The notes below the pieces were generated by a model that saw nothing but the letters and a program-made list of their open reading frames with translations, was not told where the DNA came from and searched no databases. The translations under genes were made by a program, and so were the position numbers. Shown here piece after piece: positions 12,301-26,000 of a stretch of DNA of 64,000 nt. The first letter of the stretch is position 1, and each line of letters opens with the position of its first letter. The DNA is taken from the NCBI GenBank assembly GCA_026874595.1, contig CM049315.1, positions 72,461,416-72,525,415 of the forward strand, written 5' to 3'. Source of the DNA: Sipunculus nudus (Eukaryota; Annelida; Sipuncula; Golfingiida; Sipunculidae).

Positions 12301-14014
12301 GTAACATAAGAATATCTCGAAACGGGTTTTTCAGATTTTGGAAATGGCCGCCAGGGGGCGTTGCAGATGAAAAAACATGAAAATTTGTTTTGGTGCTATA
12401 CCTCCAGAACTATTAAACATTGGGCCATTTCCATCACAGCACCTTAAACTAGGGTCCATGGGCTTATTTTTGCGCATAGGTGCCAAAGTGCGCTATTGCC
12501 AGATTTCTCTATTTTTGGGGTAAAACCTTTGAATTTTGAAAATATGCAGTTTTCAGCTTCTAACTCTGTCAGTTTTTATGCTAGAGAGGTCAAAAGTTTT
12601 GCATCTTGTAGCCCTTGGTGAGTTCTCGGTGATCCAACCAAAAATCTTGCAAAATCTCGCACCGTTTCTCGTCGAATGAGATTTCGCGATTTCACGGTGA
12701 CATGCCCTATAGGCCACAGATATGCAGGCATCCTTTTGAAACTGATACATGTTACGTCATACACTAATATCTCGAAAGCAATTGTTCAGTTTTTGGAAAA
12801 TTACCGCTAGGGGGCGCTGCACTGCAACCCCGTACCTACTATCATTGTTTAACCATATCTCCACAACTACACATTTTAGGTACATAAACTGTACACCATA
12901 TGAATTGGCCTTTCATGGCCTTTCTGCCCATGACCTCTTTTGTTTAATCATACATGGTCCCCGCCAATTTTAACAACTTTGTAAAAATTAAAACCCGCAT
13001 GCACAAATACATATGCCATCACGCATGCATGCACGCGTTTTCGTATGAAAGACAGACACGCTTTCACGTGACTGCAAAAATTATAGCGTTCGCCGTATAA
13101 AATAAGTGGCCACAGGCACTCTTTGCGGGCCGGTTTGCCATTTCTGTCGCGTTATAGTTTATTGCTTGCCGGAATCAGAGATTTCGACAAGTATGTTGAT
13201 CAGTTCCGTTTGTTTGTTTGTCTGTATGTCCCCGCTCTACAGGCCACAATTTTGCACCAATCGTCCTGAAACTTATAGATAGAGAGTATAATCGGTTCTT
13301 CTCGGAGCCTATTGTTTTTGGTCATGATCGGTTTAGGGTCAAGGTCAGGGTCACCAAAAAGCTCAAAAACGGTTTTCTCTTCATACCTTCGTCAAAAATA
13401 GCCGTAGGCACCTAATCTGTAGCCCGTTTTATTTGCCACTGCATGGCCACTTCCAACACTGCAAAATTGCCTCATTTCGCTGTTACCATGGTTACGCAAT
13501 TTTGGGGAGAAATCATGGAATTTCGTGATATTTTTCAAATTTGCAGCAATTTTACTGATTCTGAGATATTTTATGTAACATAAGAATATCTCGAAACGGG
13601 TTTTTCAGATTTTGGAAATGGCCGCCAGGGGGCGTTGCAGATGAAAAAACATGAAAATTTGTTTTGGTGCTATACCTCCAGAACTATTAAACATTGGGCC
13701 ATTTCCATCACAGCACCTTAAACAAGGGTCCATGGGCTTATTTTTGCGCATAGGTGCCAAAGTGCGCTATTGCCAGATTTCTCTATTTTTGGGGTAAAAC
13801 CTTTGAATTTTGAAAATATGCAGTTTTCAGCTTCTAACTCTGTCAGTTTTTATGCTAGAGAGGTCAAAAGTTTTGCATCTTGTAGCCCTTGGTGAGTTCT
13901 CGGTGATCCAACCAAAAATCTTGCAAAATCTCGCACCGTTTCTCGTCGAATGAGATTTCGCGATTTCACGGTGACATGCCCTATAGGCCACAGATATGCA
14001 GGCATCCTTTTGAA
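6371..14014 (+). repeat. Higher-order repeat: trimer BCD duplicated
   Basis: Copies 6-11 read B C D B C D. Type B has A at monomer base 554, type C has T at 594, and type D has A at 545, T at 593 and 594 and A at 984. This is a tandem duplication of a three-monomer block of 3822 bp. Confidence 0.85.
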
Positions 14015-17000
14015 ACTGATACATGTTACGTCATACACTAATATCTCGAAAGCAATTGTTCAGTTTTTGGAAAATTACCGCTAGGGGGCGCTGCACTGCA
14101 ACCCCGTACCTACTATCATTGTTTAACCATATCTCCACAACTACACATTTTAGGTACATAAACTGTACACCATATGAATTGGCCTTTCATGGCCTTTCTG
14201 CCCATGACCTCTTTTGTTTAATCATACATGGTCCCCGCCAATTTTAACAACTTTGTAAAAATTAAAACCCGCATGCACAAATACATATGCCATCACGCAT
14301 GCATGCACGCGTTTTCGTATGAAAGACAGACACGCTTTCACGTGACTGCAAAAATTATAGCGTTCGCCGTATAAAATAAGTGGCCACAGGCACTCTTTGC
14401 GGGCCGGTTTGCCATTTCTGTCGCGTTATAGTTTATTGCTTGCCGGAATCAGAGATTTCGACAAGTATGTTGATCAGTTCCGTTTGTTTGTTTGTCTGTA
14501 TGTCCCCGCTCTACAGGCCACAATTTTGCACCAATCGTCCTGAAACTTATAGATAGAGTGTATAATCGGTTCTTCTCGGAGCCTATTGTTTTTGGTCATG
14601 ATCGGTCAAGGGTCAAGGTCAGGGTCACCAAAAAGCTCAAAAACGGTTTTCTCTTCATACCTTCGTCAAAAATAGCCGTAGGCACCTAATCTGTAGCCCG
14701 TTTTATTTGCCACTGCATGGCCACTTCCAACACTGCAAAATTGCCTCATTTCGCTGTTACCATGGTTACGCAATTTTGGGGAGAAATCATGGAATTTCGT
14801 GATATTTTTCAAATTTGCAGCAATTTTACTGATTCTGAGATATTTTATGTAACATAAGAATATCTCGAAACGGGTTTTTCAGATTTTGGAAATGGCCGCC
14901 AGGGGGCGTTGCAGATGAAAAAACATGAAAATTTGTTTTGGTGCTATACCTCCAGAACTATTAAACATTGGGCCATTTCCATCACAGCACCTTAAACTAG
15001 GGTCCATGGGCTTATTTTTGCGCATAGGTGCCAAAGTGCGCTATTGCCAGATTTCTCTATTTTTGGGGTAAAACCTTTGAATTTTGAAAATATGCAGTTT
15101 TCAGCTTCTAACTCTGTCAGTTTTTATGCTAGAGAGGTCAAAAGTTTTGCATCTTGTAGCCCTTGGTGAGTTCTCGGTGATCCAACCAAAAATCTTGCAA
15201 AATCTCGCACCGTTTCTCGTCGAATGAGATTTCGCGATTTCACGGTGACATGCCCTATAGGCCACAGATATGCAGGCATCCTTTTGAAACTGATACATGT
15301 TACGTCATACACTAATATCTCGAAAGCAATTGTTCAGTTTTTGGAAAATTACCGCTAGGGGGCGCTGCACTGCAACCCCGTACCTACTATCATTGTTTAA
15401 CCATATCTCCACAACTACACATTTTAGGTACATAAACTGTACACCATATGAATTGGCCTTTCATGGCCTTTCTGCCCATGACCTCTTTTGTTTAATCATA
15501 CATGGTCCCCGCCAATTTTAACAACTTTGTAAAAATTAAAACCCGCATGCACAAATACATATGCCATCACGCATGCATGCACGCGTTTTCGTATGAAAGA
15601 CAGACACGCTTTCACGTGACTGCAAAAATTATAGCGTTCGCCGTATAAAATAAGTGGCAACAGGCACTCTTTGCGGGCCGGTTTGCCATTTCTGTCGCGT
15701 TATAGTTTATTGCTTGCCGGAATCAGAGATTTCGACAAGTATGTTGATCAGTTCCGTTTGTTTGTTTGTCTGTATGTCCCCGCTCTACAGGCCACAATTT
15801 TGCACCAATCGTCCTGAAACTTATAGATAGAGTGTATAATCAGTTCTTCTCGGAGCCTATTGTTTTTGGTCATGATCGGTCAAGGGTCAAGGTCAGGGTC
15901 ACCAAAAAGCTCAAAAACGGTTTTCTCTTCATACCTTCGTCAAAAATAGCCGTAGGCACCTAATCTGTAGCCCGTTTTATTTGCCACTGCATGGCCACTT
16001 CCAACACTGCAAAATTGCCTCATTTCGCTGTTACCATGGTTACGCAATTTTGGGGAGAAATCATGGAATTTCGTGATATTTTTCAAATTTGCAGCAATTT
16101 TACTGATTCTGAGATATTTTATGTAACATAAGAATATCTCGAAACGGGTTTTTCAGATTTTGGAAATGGCCGCCAGGGGGCGTTGCAGATGAAAAAACAT
16201 GAAAATTTGTTTTGGTGCTATACCTCCAGAACTATTAAACATTGGGCCATTTCCATCACAGCACCTTAAACTAGGGTCCATGGGCTTATTTTTGCGCATA
16301 GGTGCCAAAGTGCGCTATTGCCAGATTTCTCTATTTTTGGGGTAAAACCTTTGAATTTTGAAAATATGCAGTTTTCAGCTTCTAACTCTGTCAGTTTTTA
16401 TGCTAGAGAGGTCAAAAGTTTTGCATCTTGTAGCCCTTGGTGAGTTCTCGGTGATCCAACCAAAAATCTTGCAAAATCTCGCACCGTTTCTCGTCGAATG
16501 AGATTTCGCGATTTCACGGTGACATGCCCTATAGGCCACAGATATGCAGGCATCCTTTTGAAACTGATACATGTTACGTCATACACTAATATCTCGAAAG
16601 CAATTGTTCAGTTTTTGGAAAATTACCGCTAGGGGGCGCTGCACTGCAACCCCGTACCTACTATCATTGTTTAACCATATCTCCACAACTACACATTTTA
16701 GGTACATAAACTGTACACCATATGAATTGGCCTTTCATGGCCTTTCTGCCCATGACCTCTTTTGTTTAATCATACATGGTCCCCGCCAATTTTAACAACT
16801 TTGTAAAAATTAAAACCCGCATGCACAAATACATATGCCATCACGCATGCATGCACGCGTTTTCGTATGAAAGACAGACACGCTTTCACGTGACTGCAAA
16901 AATTATAGCGTTCGCCGTATAAAATAAGTGGCAACAGGCACTCTTTGCGGGCCGGTTTGCCATTTCTGTCGCGTTATAGTTTATTGCTTGCCGGAATCAG

Positions 17001-20000
17001 AGATTTCGACAAGTATGTTGATCAGTTCCGTTTGTTTGTTTGTCTGTATGTCCCCGCTCTACAGGCCACAATTTTGCACCAATCGTCCTGAAACTTATAG
17101 ATAGAGTGTATAATCAGTTCTTCTCGGAGCCTATTGTTTTTGGTCATGATCGGTCAAGGGTCAAGGTCAGGGTCACCAAAAAGCTCAAAAACGGTTTTCT
17201 CTTCATACCTTCGTCAAAAATAGCCGTAGGCACCTAATCTGTAGCCCGTTTTATTTGCCACTGCATGGCCACTTCCAACACTGCAAAATTGCCTCATTTC
17301 GCTGTTACCATGGTTACGCAATTTTGGGGAGAAATCATGGAATTTCGTGATATTTTTCAAATTTGCAGCAATTTTACTGATTCTGAGATATTTTATGTAA
17401 CATAAGAATATCTCGAAACGGGTTTTTCAGATTTTGGAAATGGCCGCCAGGGGGCGTTGCAGATGAAAAAACATGAAAATTTGTTTTGGTGCTATACCTC
17501 CAGAACTATTAAACATTGGGCCATTTCCATCACAGCACCTTAAACTAGGGTCCATGGGCTTATTTTTGCGCATAGGTGCCAAAGTGCGCTATTGCCAGAT
17601 TTCTCTATTTTTGGGGTAAAACCTTTGAATTTTGAAAATATGCAGTTTTCAGCTTCTAACTCTGTCAGTTTTTATGCTAGAGAGGTCAAAAGTTTTGCAT
17701 CTTGTAGCCCTTGGTGAGTTCTCGGTGATCCAACCAAAAATCTTGCAAAATCTCGCACCGTTTCTCGTCGAATGAGATTTCGCGATTTCACGGTGACATG
17801 CCCTATAGGCCACAGATATGCAGGCATCCTTTTGAAACTGATACATGTTACGTCATACACTAATATCTCGAAAGCAATTGTTCAGTTTTTGGAAAATTAC
17901 CGCTAGGGGGCGCTGCACTGCAACCCCGTACCTACTATCATTGTTTAACCATATCTCCACAACTACACATTTTAGGTACATAAACTGTACACCATATGAA
18001 TTGGCCTTTCATGGCCTTTCTGCCCATGACCTCTTTTGTTTAATCATACATGGTCCCCGCCAATTTTAACAACTTTGTAAAAATTAAAACCCGCATGCAC
18101 AAATACATATGCCATCACGCATGCATGCACGCGTTTTCGTATGAAAGACAGACACGCTTTCACGTGACTGCAAAAATTATAGCGTTCGCCGTATAAAATA
18201 AGTGGCCACAGGCACTCTTTGCGGGCCGGTTTGCCATTTCTGTCGCGTTATAGTTTATTGCTTGCCGGAATCAGAGATTTCGACAAGTATGTTGATCAGT
18301 TCCGTTTGTTTGTTTGTCTGTATGTCCCCGCTCTACAGGCCACAATTTTGCACCAATCGTCCTGAAACTTATAGATAGAGTGTATAATCAGTTCTTCTCG
18401 GAGCCTATTGTTTTTGGTCATGATCGGTCAAGGGTCAAGGTCAGGGTCACCAAAAAGCTCAAAAACGGTTTTCTCTTCATACCTTCGTCAAAAATAGCCG
18501 TAGGCACCTAATCTGTAGCCCGTTTTATTTGCCACTGCATGGCCACTTCCAACACTGCAAAATTGCCTCATTTCGCTGTTACCATGGTTACGCAATTTTG
18601 GGGAGAAATCATGGAATTTCGTGATATTTTTCAAATTTGCAGCAATTTTACTGATTCTGAGATATTTTATGTAACATAAGAATATCTCGAAACGGGTTTT
18701 TCAGATTTTGGAAATGGCCGCCAGGGGGCGTTGCAGATGAAAAAACATGAAAATTTGTTTTGGTGCTATACCTCCAGAACTATTAAACATTGGGCCATTT
18801 CCATCACAGCACCTTAAACTAGGGTCCATGGGCTTATTTTTGCGCATAGGTGCCAAAGTGCGCTATTGCCAGATTTCTCTATTTTTGGGGTAAAACCTTT
18901 GAATTTTGAAAATATGCAGTTTTCAGCTTCTAACTCTGTCAGTTTTTATGCTAGAGAGGTCAAAAGTTTTGCATCTTGTAGCCCTTGGTGAGTTCTCGGT
19001 GATCCAACCAAAAATCTTGCAAAATCTCGCACCGTTTCTCGTCGAATGAGATTTCGCGATTTCACGGTGACATGCCCTATAGGCCACAGATATGCAGGCA
19101 TCCTTTTGAAACTGATACATGTTACGTCATACACTAATATCTCGAAAGCAATTGTTCAGTTTTTGGAAAATTACCGCTAGGGGGCGCTGCACTGCAACCC
19201 CGTACCTACTATCATTGTTTAACCATATCTCCACAACTACACATTTTAGGTACATAAACTGTACACCATATGAATTGGCCTTTCATGGCCTTTCTGCCCA
19301 TGACCTCTTTTGTTTAATCATACATGGTCCCCGCCAATTTTAACAACTTTGTAAAAATTAAAACCCGCATGCACAAATACATATGCCATCACGCATGCAT
19401 GCACGCGTTTTCGTATGAAAGACAGACACGCTTTCACGTGACTGCAAAAATTATAGCGTTCGCCGTATAAAATAAGTGGCCACAGGCACTCTTTGCGGGC
19501 CGGTTTGCCATTTCTGTCGCGTTATAGTTTATTGCTTGCCGGAATCAGAGATTTCGACAAGTATGTTGATCAGTTCCGTTTGTTTGTTTGTCTGTATGTC
19601 CCCGCTCTACAGGCCACAATTTTGCACCAATCGTCCTGAAACTTATAGATAGAGTGTATAATCGGTTCTTCTCGGAGCCTATTGTTTTTGGTCATGATCG
19701 GTCAAGGGTCAAGGTCAGGGTCACCAAAAAGCTCAAAAACGGTTTTCTCTTCATACCTTCGTCAAAAATAGCCGTAGGCACCTAATCTGTAGCCCGTTTT
19801 ATTTGCCACTGCATGGCCACTTCCAACACTGCAAAATTGCCTCATTTCGCTGTTACCATGGTTACGCAATTTTGGGGAGAAATCATGGAATTTCGTGATA
19901 TTTTTCAAATTTGCAGCAATTTTACTGATTCTGAGATATTTTATGTAACATAAGAATATCTCGAAACGGGTTTTTCAGATTTTGGAAATGGCCGCCAGGG

Positions 20001-23000
20001 GGCGTTGCAGATGAAAAAACATGAAAATTTGTTTTGGTGCTATACCTCCAGAACTATTAAACATTGGGCCATTTCCATCACAGCACCTTAAACTAGGGTC
20101 CATGGGCTTATTTTTGCGCATAGGTGCCAAAGTGCGCTATTGCCAGATTTCTCTATTTTTGGGGTAAAACCTTTGAATTTTGAAAATATGCAGTTTTCAG
20201 CTTCTAACTCTGTCAGTTTTTATGCTAGAGAGGTCAAAAGTTTTGCATCTTGTAGCCCTTGGTGAGTTCTCGGTGATCCAACCAAAAATCTTGCAAAATC
20301 TCGCACCGTTTCTCGTCGAATGAGATTTCGCGATTTCACGGTGACATGCCCTATAGGCCACAGATATGCAGGCATCCTTTTGAAACTGATACATGTTACG
20401 TCATACACTAATATCTCGAAAGCAATTGTTCAGTTTTTGGAAAATTACCGCTAGGGGGCGCTGCACTGCAACCCCGTACCTACTATCATTGTTTAACCAT
20501 ATCTCCACAACTACACATTTTAGGTACATAAACTGTACACCATATGAATTGGCCTTTCATGGCCTTTCTGCCCATGACCTCTTTTGTTTAATCATACATG
20601 GTCCCCGCCAATTTTAACAACTTTGTAAAAATTAAAACCCGCATGCACAAATACATATGCCATCACGCATGCATGCACGCGTTTTCGTATGAAAGACAGA
20701 CACGCTTTCACGTGACTGCAAAAATTATAGCGTTCGCCGTATAAAATAAGTGGCAACAGGCACTCTTTGCGGGCCGGTTTGCCATTTCTGTCGCGTTATA
20801 GTTTATTGCTTGCCGGAATCAGAGATTTCGACAAGTATGTTGATCAGTTCCGTTTGTTTGTTTGTCTGTATGTCCCCGCTCTACAGGCCACAATTTTGCA
20901 CCAATCGTCCTGAAACTTATAGATAGAGTGTATAATCAGTTCTTCTCGGAGCCTATTGTTTTTGGTCATGATCGGTCAAGGGTCAAGGTCAGGGTCACCA
21001 AAAAGCTCAAAAACGGTTTTCTCTTCATACCTTCGTCAAAAATAGCCGTAGGCACCTAATCTGTAGCCCGTTTTATTTGCCACTGCATGGCCACTTCCAA
21101 CACTGCAAAATTGCCTCATTTCGCTGTTACCATGGTTACGCAATTTTGGGGAGAAATCATGGAATTTCGTGATATTTTTCAAATTTGCAGCAATTTTACT
21201 GATTCTGAGATATTTTATGTAACATAAGAATATCTCGAAACGGGTTTTTCAGATTTTGGAAATGGCCGCCAGGGGGCGTTGCAGATGAAAAAACATGAAA
21301 ATTTGTTTTGGTGCTATACCTCCAGAACTATTAAACATTGGGCCATTTCCATCACAGCACCTTAAACTAGGGTCCATGGGCTTATTTTTGCGCATAGGTG
21401 CCAAAGTGCGCTATTGCCAGATTTCTCTATTTTTGGGGTAAAACCTTTGAATTTTGAAAATATGCAGTTTTCAGCTTCTAACTCTGTCAGTTTTTATGCT
21501 AGAGAGGTCAAAAGTTTTGCATCTTGTAGCCCTTGGTGAGTTCTCGGTGATCCAACCAAAAATCTTGCAAAATCTCGCACCGTTTCTCGTCGAATGAGAT
21601 TTCGCGATTTCACGGTGACATGCCCTATAGGCCACAGATATGCAGGCATCCTTTTGAAACTGATACATGTTACGTCATACACTAATATCTCGAAAGCAAT
21701 TGTTCAGTTTTTGGAAAATTACCGCTAGGGGGCGCTGCACTGCAACCCCGTACCTACTATCATTGTTTAACCATATCTCCACAACTACACATTTTAGGTA
21801 CATAAACTGTACACCATATGAATTGGCCTTTCATGGCCTTTCTGCCCATGACCTCTTTTGTTTAATCATACATGGTCCCCGCCAATTTTAACAACTTTGT
21901 AAAAATTAAAACCCGCATGCACAAATACATATGCCATCACGCATGCATGCACGCGTTTTCGTATGAAAGACAGACACGCTTTCACGTGACTGCAAAAATT
22001 ATAGCGTTCGCCGTATAAAATAAGTGGCCACAGGCACTCTTTGCGGGCCGGTTTGCCATTTCTGTCGCGTTATAGTTTATTGCTTGCCGGAATCAGAGAT
22101 TTCGACAAGTATGTTGATCAGTTCCGTTTGTTTGTTTGTCTGTATGTCCCCGCTCTACAGGCCACAATTTTGCACCAATCGTCCTGAAACTTATAGATAG
22201 AGTGTATAATCGGTTCTTCTCGGAGCCTATTGTTTTTGGTCATGATCGGTCTAGGGTCAAGGTCAGGGTCACCAAAAAGCTCAAAAACGGTTTTCTCTTC
22301 ATACCTTCGTCAAAAATAGCCGTAGGCACCTAATCTGTAGCCCGTTTTATTTGCCACTGCATGGCCACTTCCAACACTGCAAAATTGCCTCATTTCGCTG
22401 TTACCATGGTTACGCAATTTTGGGGAGAAATCATGGAATTTCGTGATATTTTTCAAATTTGCAGCAATTTTACTGATTCTGAGATATTTTATGTAACATA
22501 AGAATATCTCGAAACGGGTTTTTCAGATTTTGGAAATGGCCGCCAGGGGGCGTTGCAGATGAAAAAACATGAAAATTTGTTTTGGTGCTATACCTCCAGA
22601 ACTATTAAACATTGGGCCATTTCCATCACAGCACCTTAAACTAGGGTCCATGGGCTTATTTTTGCGCATAGGTGCCAAAGTGCGCTATTGCCAGATTTCT
22701 CTATTTTTGGGGTAAAACCTTTGAATTTTGAAAATATGCAGTTTTCAGCTTCTAACTCTGTCAGTTTTTATGCTAGAGAGGTCAAAAGTTTTGCATCTTG
22801 TAGCCCTTGGTGAGTTCTCGGTGATCCAACCAAAAATCTTGCAAAATCTCGCACCGTTTCTCGTCGAATGAGATTTCGCGATTTCACGGTGACATGCCCT
22901 ATAGGCCACAGATATGCAGGCATCCTTTTGAAACTGATACATGTTACGTCATACACTAATATCTCGAAAGCAATTGTTCAGTTTTTGGAAAATTACCGCT

Positions 23001-26000
23001 AGGGGGCGCTGCACTGCAACCCCGTACCTACTATCATTGTTTAACCATATCTCCACAACTACACATTTTAGGTACATAAACTGTACACCATATGAATTGG
23101 CCTTTCATGGCCTTTCTGCCCATGACCTCTTTTGTTTAATCATACATGGTCCCCGCCAATTTTAACAACTTTGTAAAAATTAAAACCCGCATGCACAAAT
23201 ACATATGCCATCACGCATGCATGCACGCGTTTTCGTATGAAAGACAGACACGCTTTCACGTGACTGCAAAAATTATAGCGTTCGCCGTATAAAATAAGTG
23301 GCCACAGGCACTCTTTGCGGGCCGGTTTGCCATTTCTGTCGCGTTATAGTTTATTGCTTGCCGGAATCAGAGATTTCGACAAGTATGTTGATCAGTTCCG
23401 TTTGTTTGTTTGTCTGTATGTCCCCGCTCTACAGGCCACAATTTTGCACCAATCGTCCTGAAACTTATAGATAGAGAGTATAATCGGTTCTTCTCGGAGC
23501 CTATTGTTTTTGGTCATGATCGGTTTAGGGTCAAGGTCAGGGTCACCAAAAAGCTCAAAAACGGTTTTCTCTTCATACCTTCGTCAAAAATAGCCGTAGG
23601 CACCTAATCTGTAGCCCGTTTTATTTGCCACTGCATGGCCACTTCCAACACTGCAAAATTGCCTCATTTCGCTGTTACCATGGTTACGCAATTTTGGGGA
23701 GAAATCATGGAATTTCGTGATATTTTTCAAATTTGCAGCAATTTTACTGATTCTGAGATATTTTATGTAACATAAGAATATCTCGAAACGGGTTTTTCAG
23801 ATTTTGGAAATGGCCGCCAGGGGGCGTTGCAGATGAAAAAACATGAAAATTTGTTTTGGTGCTATACCTCCAGAACTATTAAACATTGGGCCATTTCCAT
23901 CACAGCACCTTAAACAAGGGTCCATGGGCTTATTTTTGCGCATAGGTGCCAAAGTGCGCTATTGCCAGATTTCTCTATTTTTGGGGTAAAACCTTTGAAT
24001 TTTGAAAATATGCAGTTTTCAGCTTCTAACTCTGTCAGTTTTTATGCTAGAGAGGTCAAAAGTTTTGCATCTTGTAGCCCTTGGTGAGTTCTCGGTGATC
24101 CAACCAAAAATCTTGCAAAATCTCGCACCGTTTCTCGTCGAATGAGATTTCGCGATTTCACGGTGACATGCCCTATAGGCCACAGATATGCAGGCATCCT
24201 TTTGAAACTGATACATGTTACGTCATACACTAATATCTCGAAAGCAATTGTTCAGTTTTTGGAAAATTACCGCTAGGGGGCGCTGCACTGCAACCCCGTA
24301 CCTACTATCATTGTTTAACCATATCTCCACAACTACACATTTTAGGTACATAAACTGTACACCATATGAATTGGCCTTTCATGGCCTTTCTGCCCATGAC
24401 CTCTTTTGTTTAATCATACATGGTCCCCGCCAATTTTAACAACTTTGTAAAAATTAAAACCCGCATGCACAAATACATATGCCATCACGCATGCATGCAC
24501 GCGTTTTCGTATGAAAGACAGACACGCTTTCACGTGACTGCAAAAATTATAGCGTTCGCCGTATAAAATAAGTGGCCACAGGCACTCTTTGCGGGCCGGT
24601 TTGCCATTTCTGTCGCGTTATAGTTTATTGCTTGCCGGAATCAGAGATTTCGACAAGTATGTTGATCAGTTCCGTTTGTTTGTTTGTCTGTATGTCCCCG
24701 CTCTACAGGCCACAATTTTGCACCAATCGTCCTGAAACTTATAGATAGAGTGTATAATCGGTTCTTCTCGGAGCCTATTGTTTTTGGTCATGATCGGTCA
24801 AGGGTCAAGGTCAGGGTCACCAAAAAGCTCAAAAACGGTTTTCTCTTCATACCTTCGTCAAAAATAGCCGTAGGCACCTAATCTGTAGCCCGTTTTATTT
24901 GCCACTGCATGGCCACTTCCAACACTGCAAAATTGCCTCATTTCGCTGTTACCATGGTTACGCAATTTTGGGGAGAAATCATGGAATTTCGTGATATTTT
25001 TCAAATTTGCAGCAATTTTACTGATTCTGAGATATTTTATGTAACATAAGAATATCTCGAAACGGGTTTTTCAGATTTTGGAAATGGCCGCCAGGGGGCG
25101 TTGCAGATGAAAAAACATGAAAATTTGTTTTGGTGCTATACCTCCAGAACTATTAAACATTGGGCCATTTCCATCACAGCACCTTAAACTAGGGTCCATG
25201 GGCTTATTTTTGCGCATAGGTGCCAAAGTGCGCTATTGCCAGATTTCTCTATTTTTGGGGTAAAACCTTTGAATTTTGAAAATATGCAGTTTTCAGCTTC
25301 TAACTCTGTCAGTTTTTATGCTAGAGAGGTCAAAAGTTTTGCATCTTGTAGCCCTTGGTGAGTTCTCGGTGATCCAACCAAAAATCTTGCAAAATCTCGC
25401 ACCGTTTCTCGTCGAATGAGATTTCGCGATTTCACGGTGACATGCCCTATAGGCCACAGATATGCAGGCATCCTTTTGAAACTGATACATGTTACGTCAT
25501 ACACTAATATCTCGAAAGCAATTGTTCAGTTTTTGGAAAATTACCGCTAGGGGGCGCTGCACTGCAACCCCGTACCTACTATCATTGTTTAACCATATCT
25601 CCACAACTACACATTTTAGGTACATAAACTGTACACCATATGAATTGGCCTTTCATGGCCTTTCTGCCCATGACCTCTTTTGTTTAATCATACATGGTCC
25701 CCGCCAATTTTAACAACTTTGTAAAAATTAAAACCCGCATGCACAAATACATATGCCATCACGCATGCATGCACGCGTTTTCGTATGAAAGACAGACACG
25801 CTTTCACGTGACTGCAAAAATTATAGCGTTCGCCGTATAAAATAAGTGGCAACAGGCACTCTTTGCGGGCCGGTTTGCCATTTCTGTCGCGTTATAGTTT
25901 ATTGCTTGCCGGAATCAGAGATTTCGACAAGTATGTTGATCAGTTCCGTTTGTTTGTTTGTCTGTATGTCCCCGCTCTACAGGCCACAATTTTGCACCAA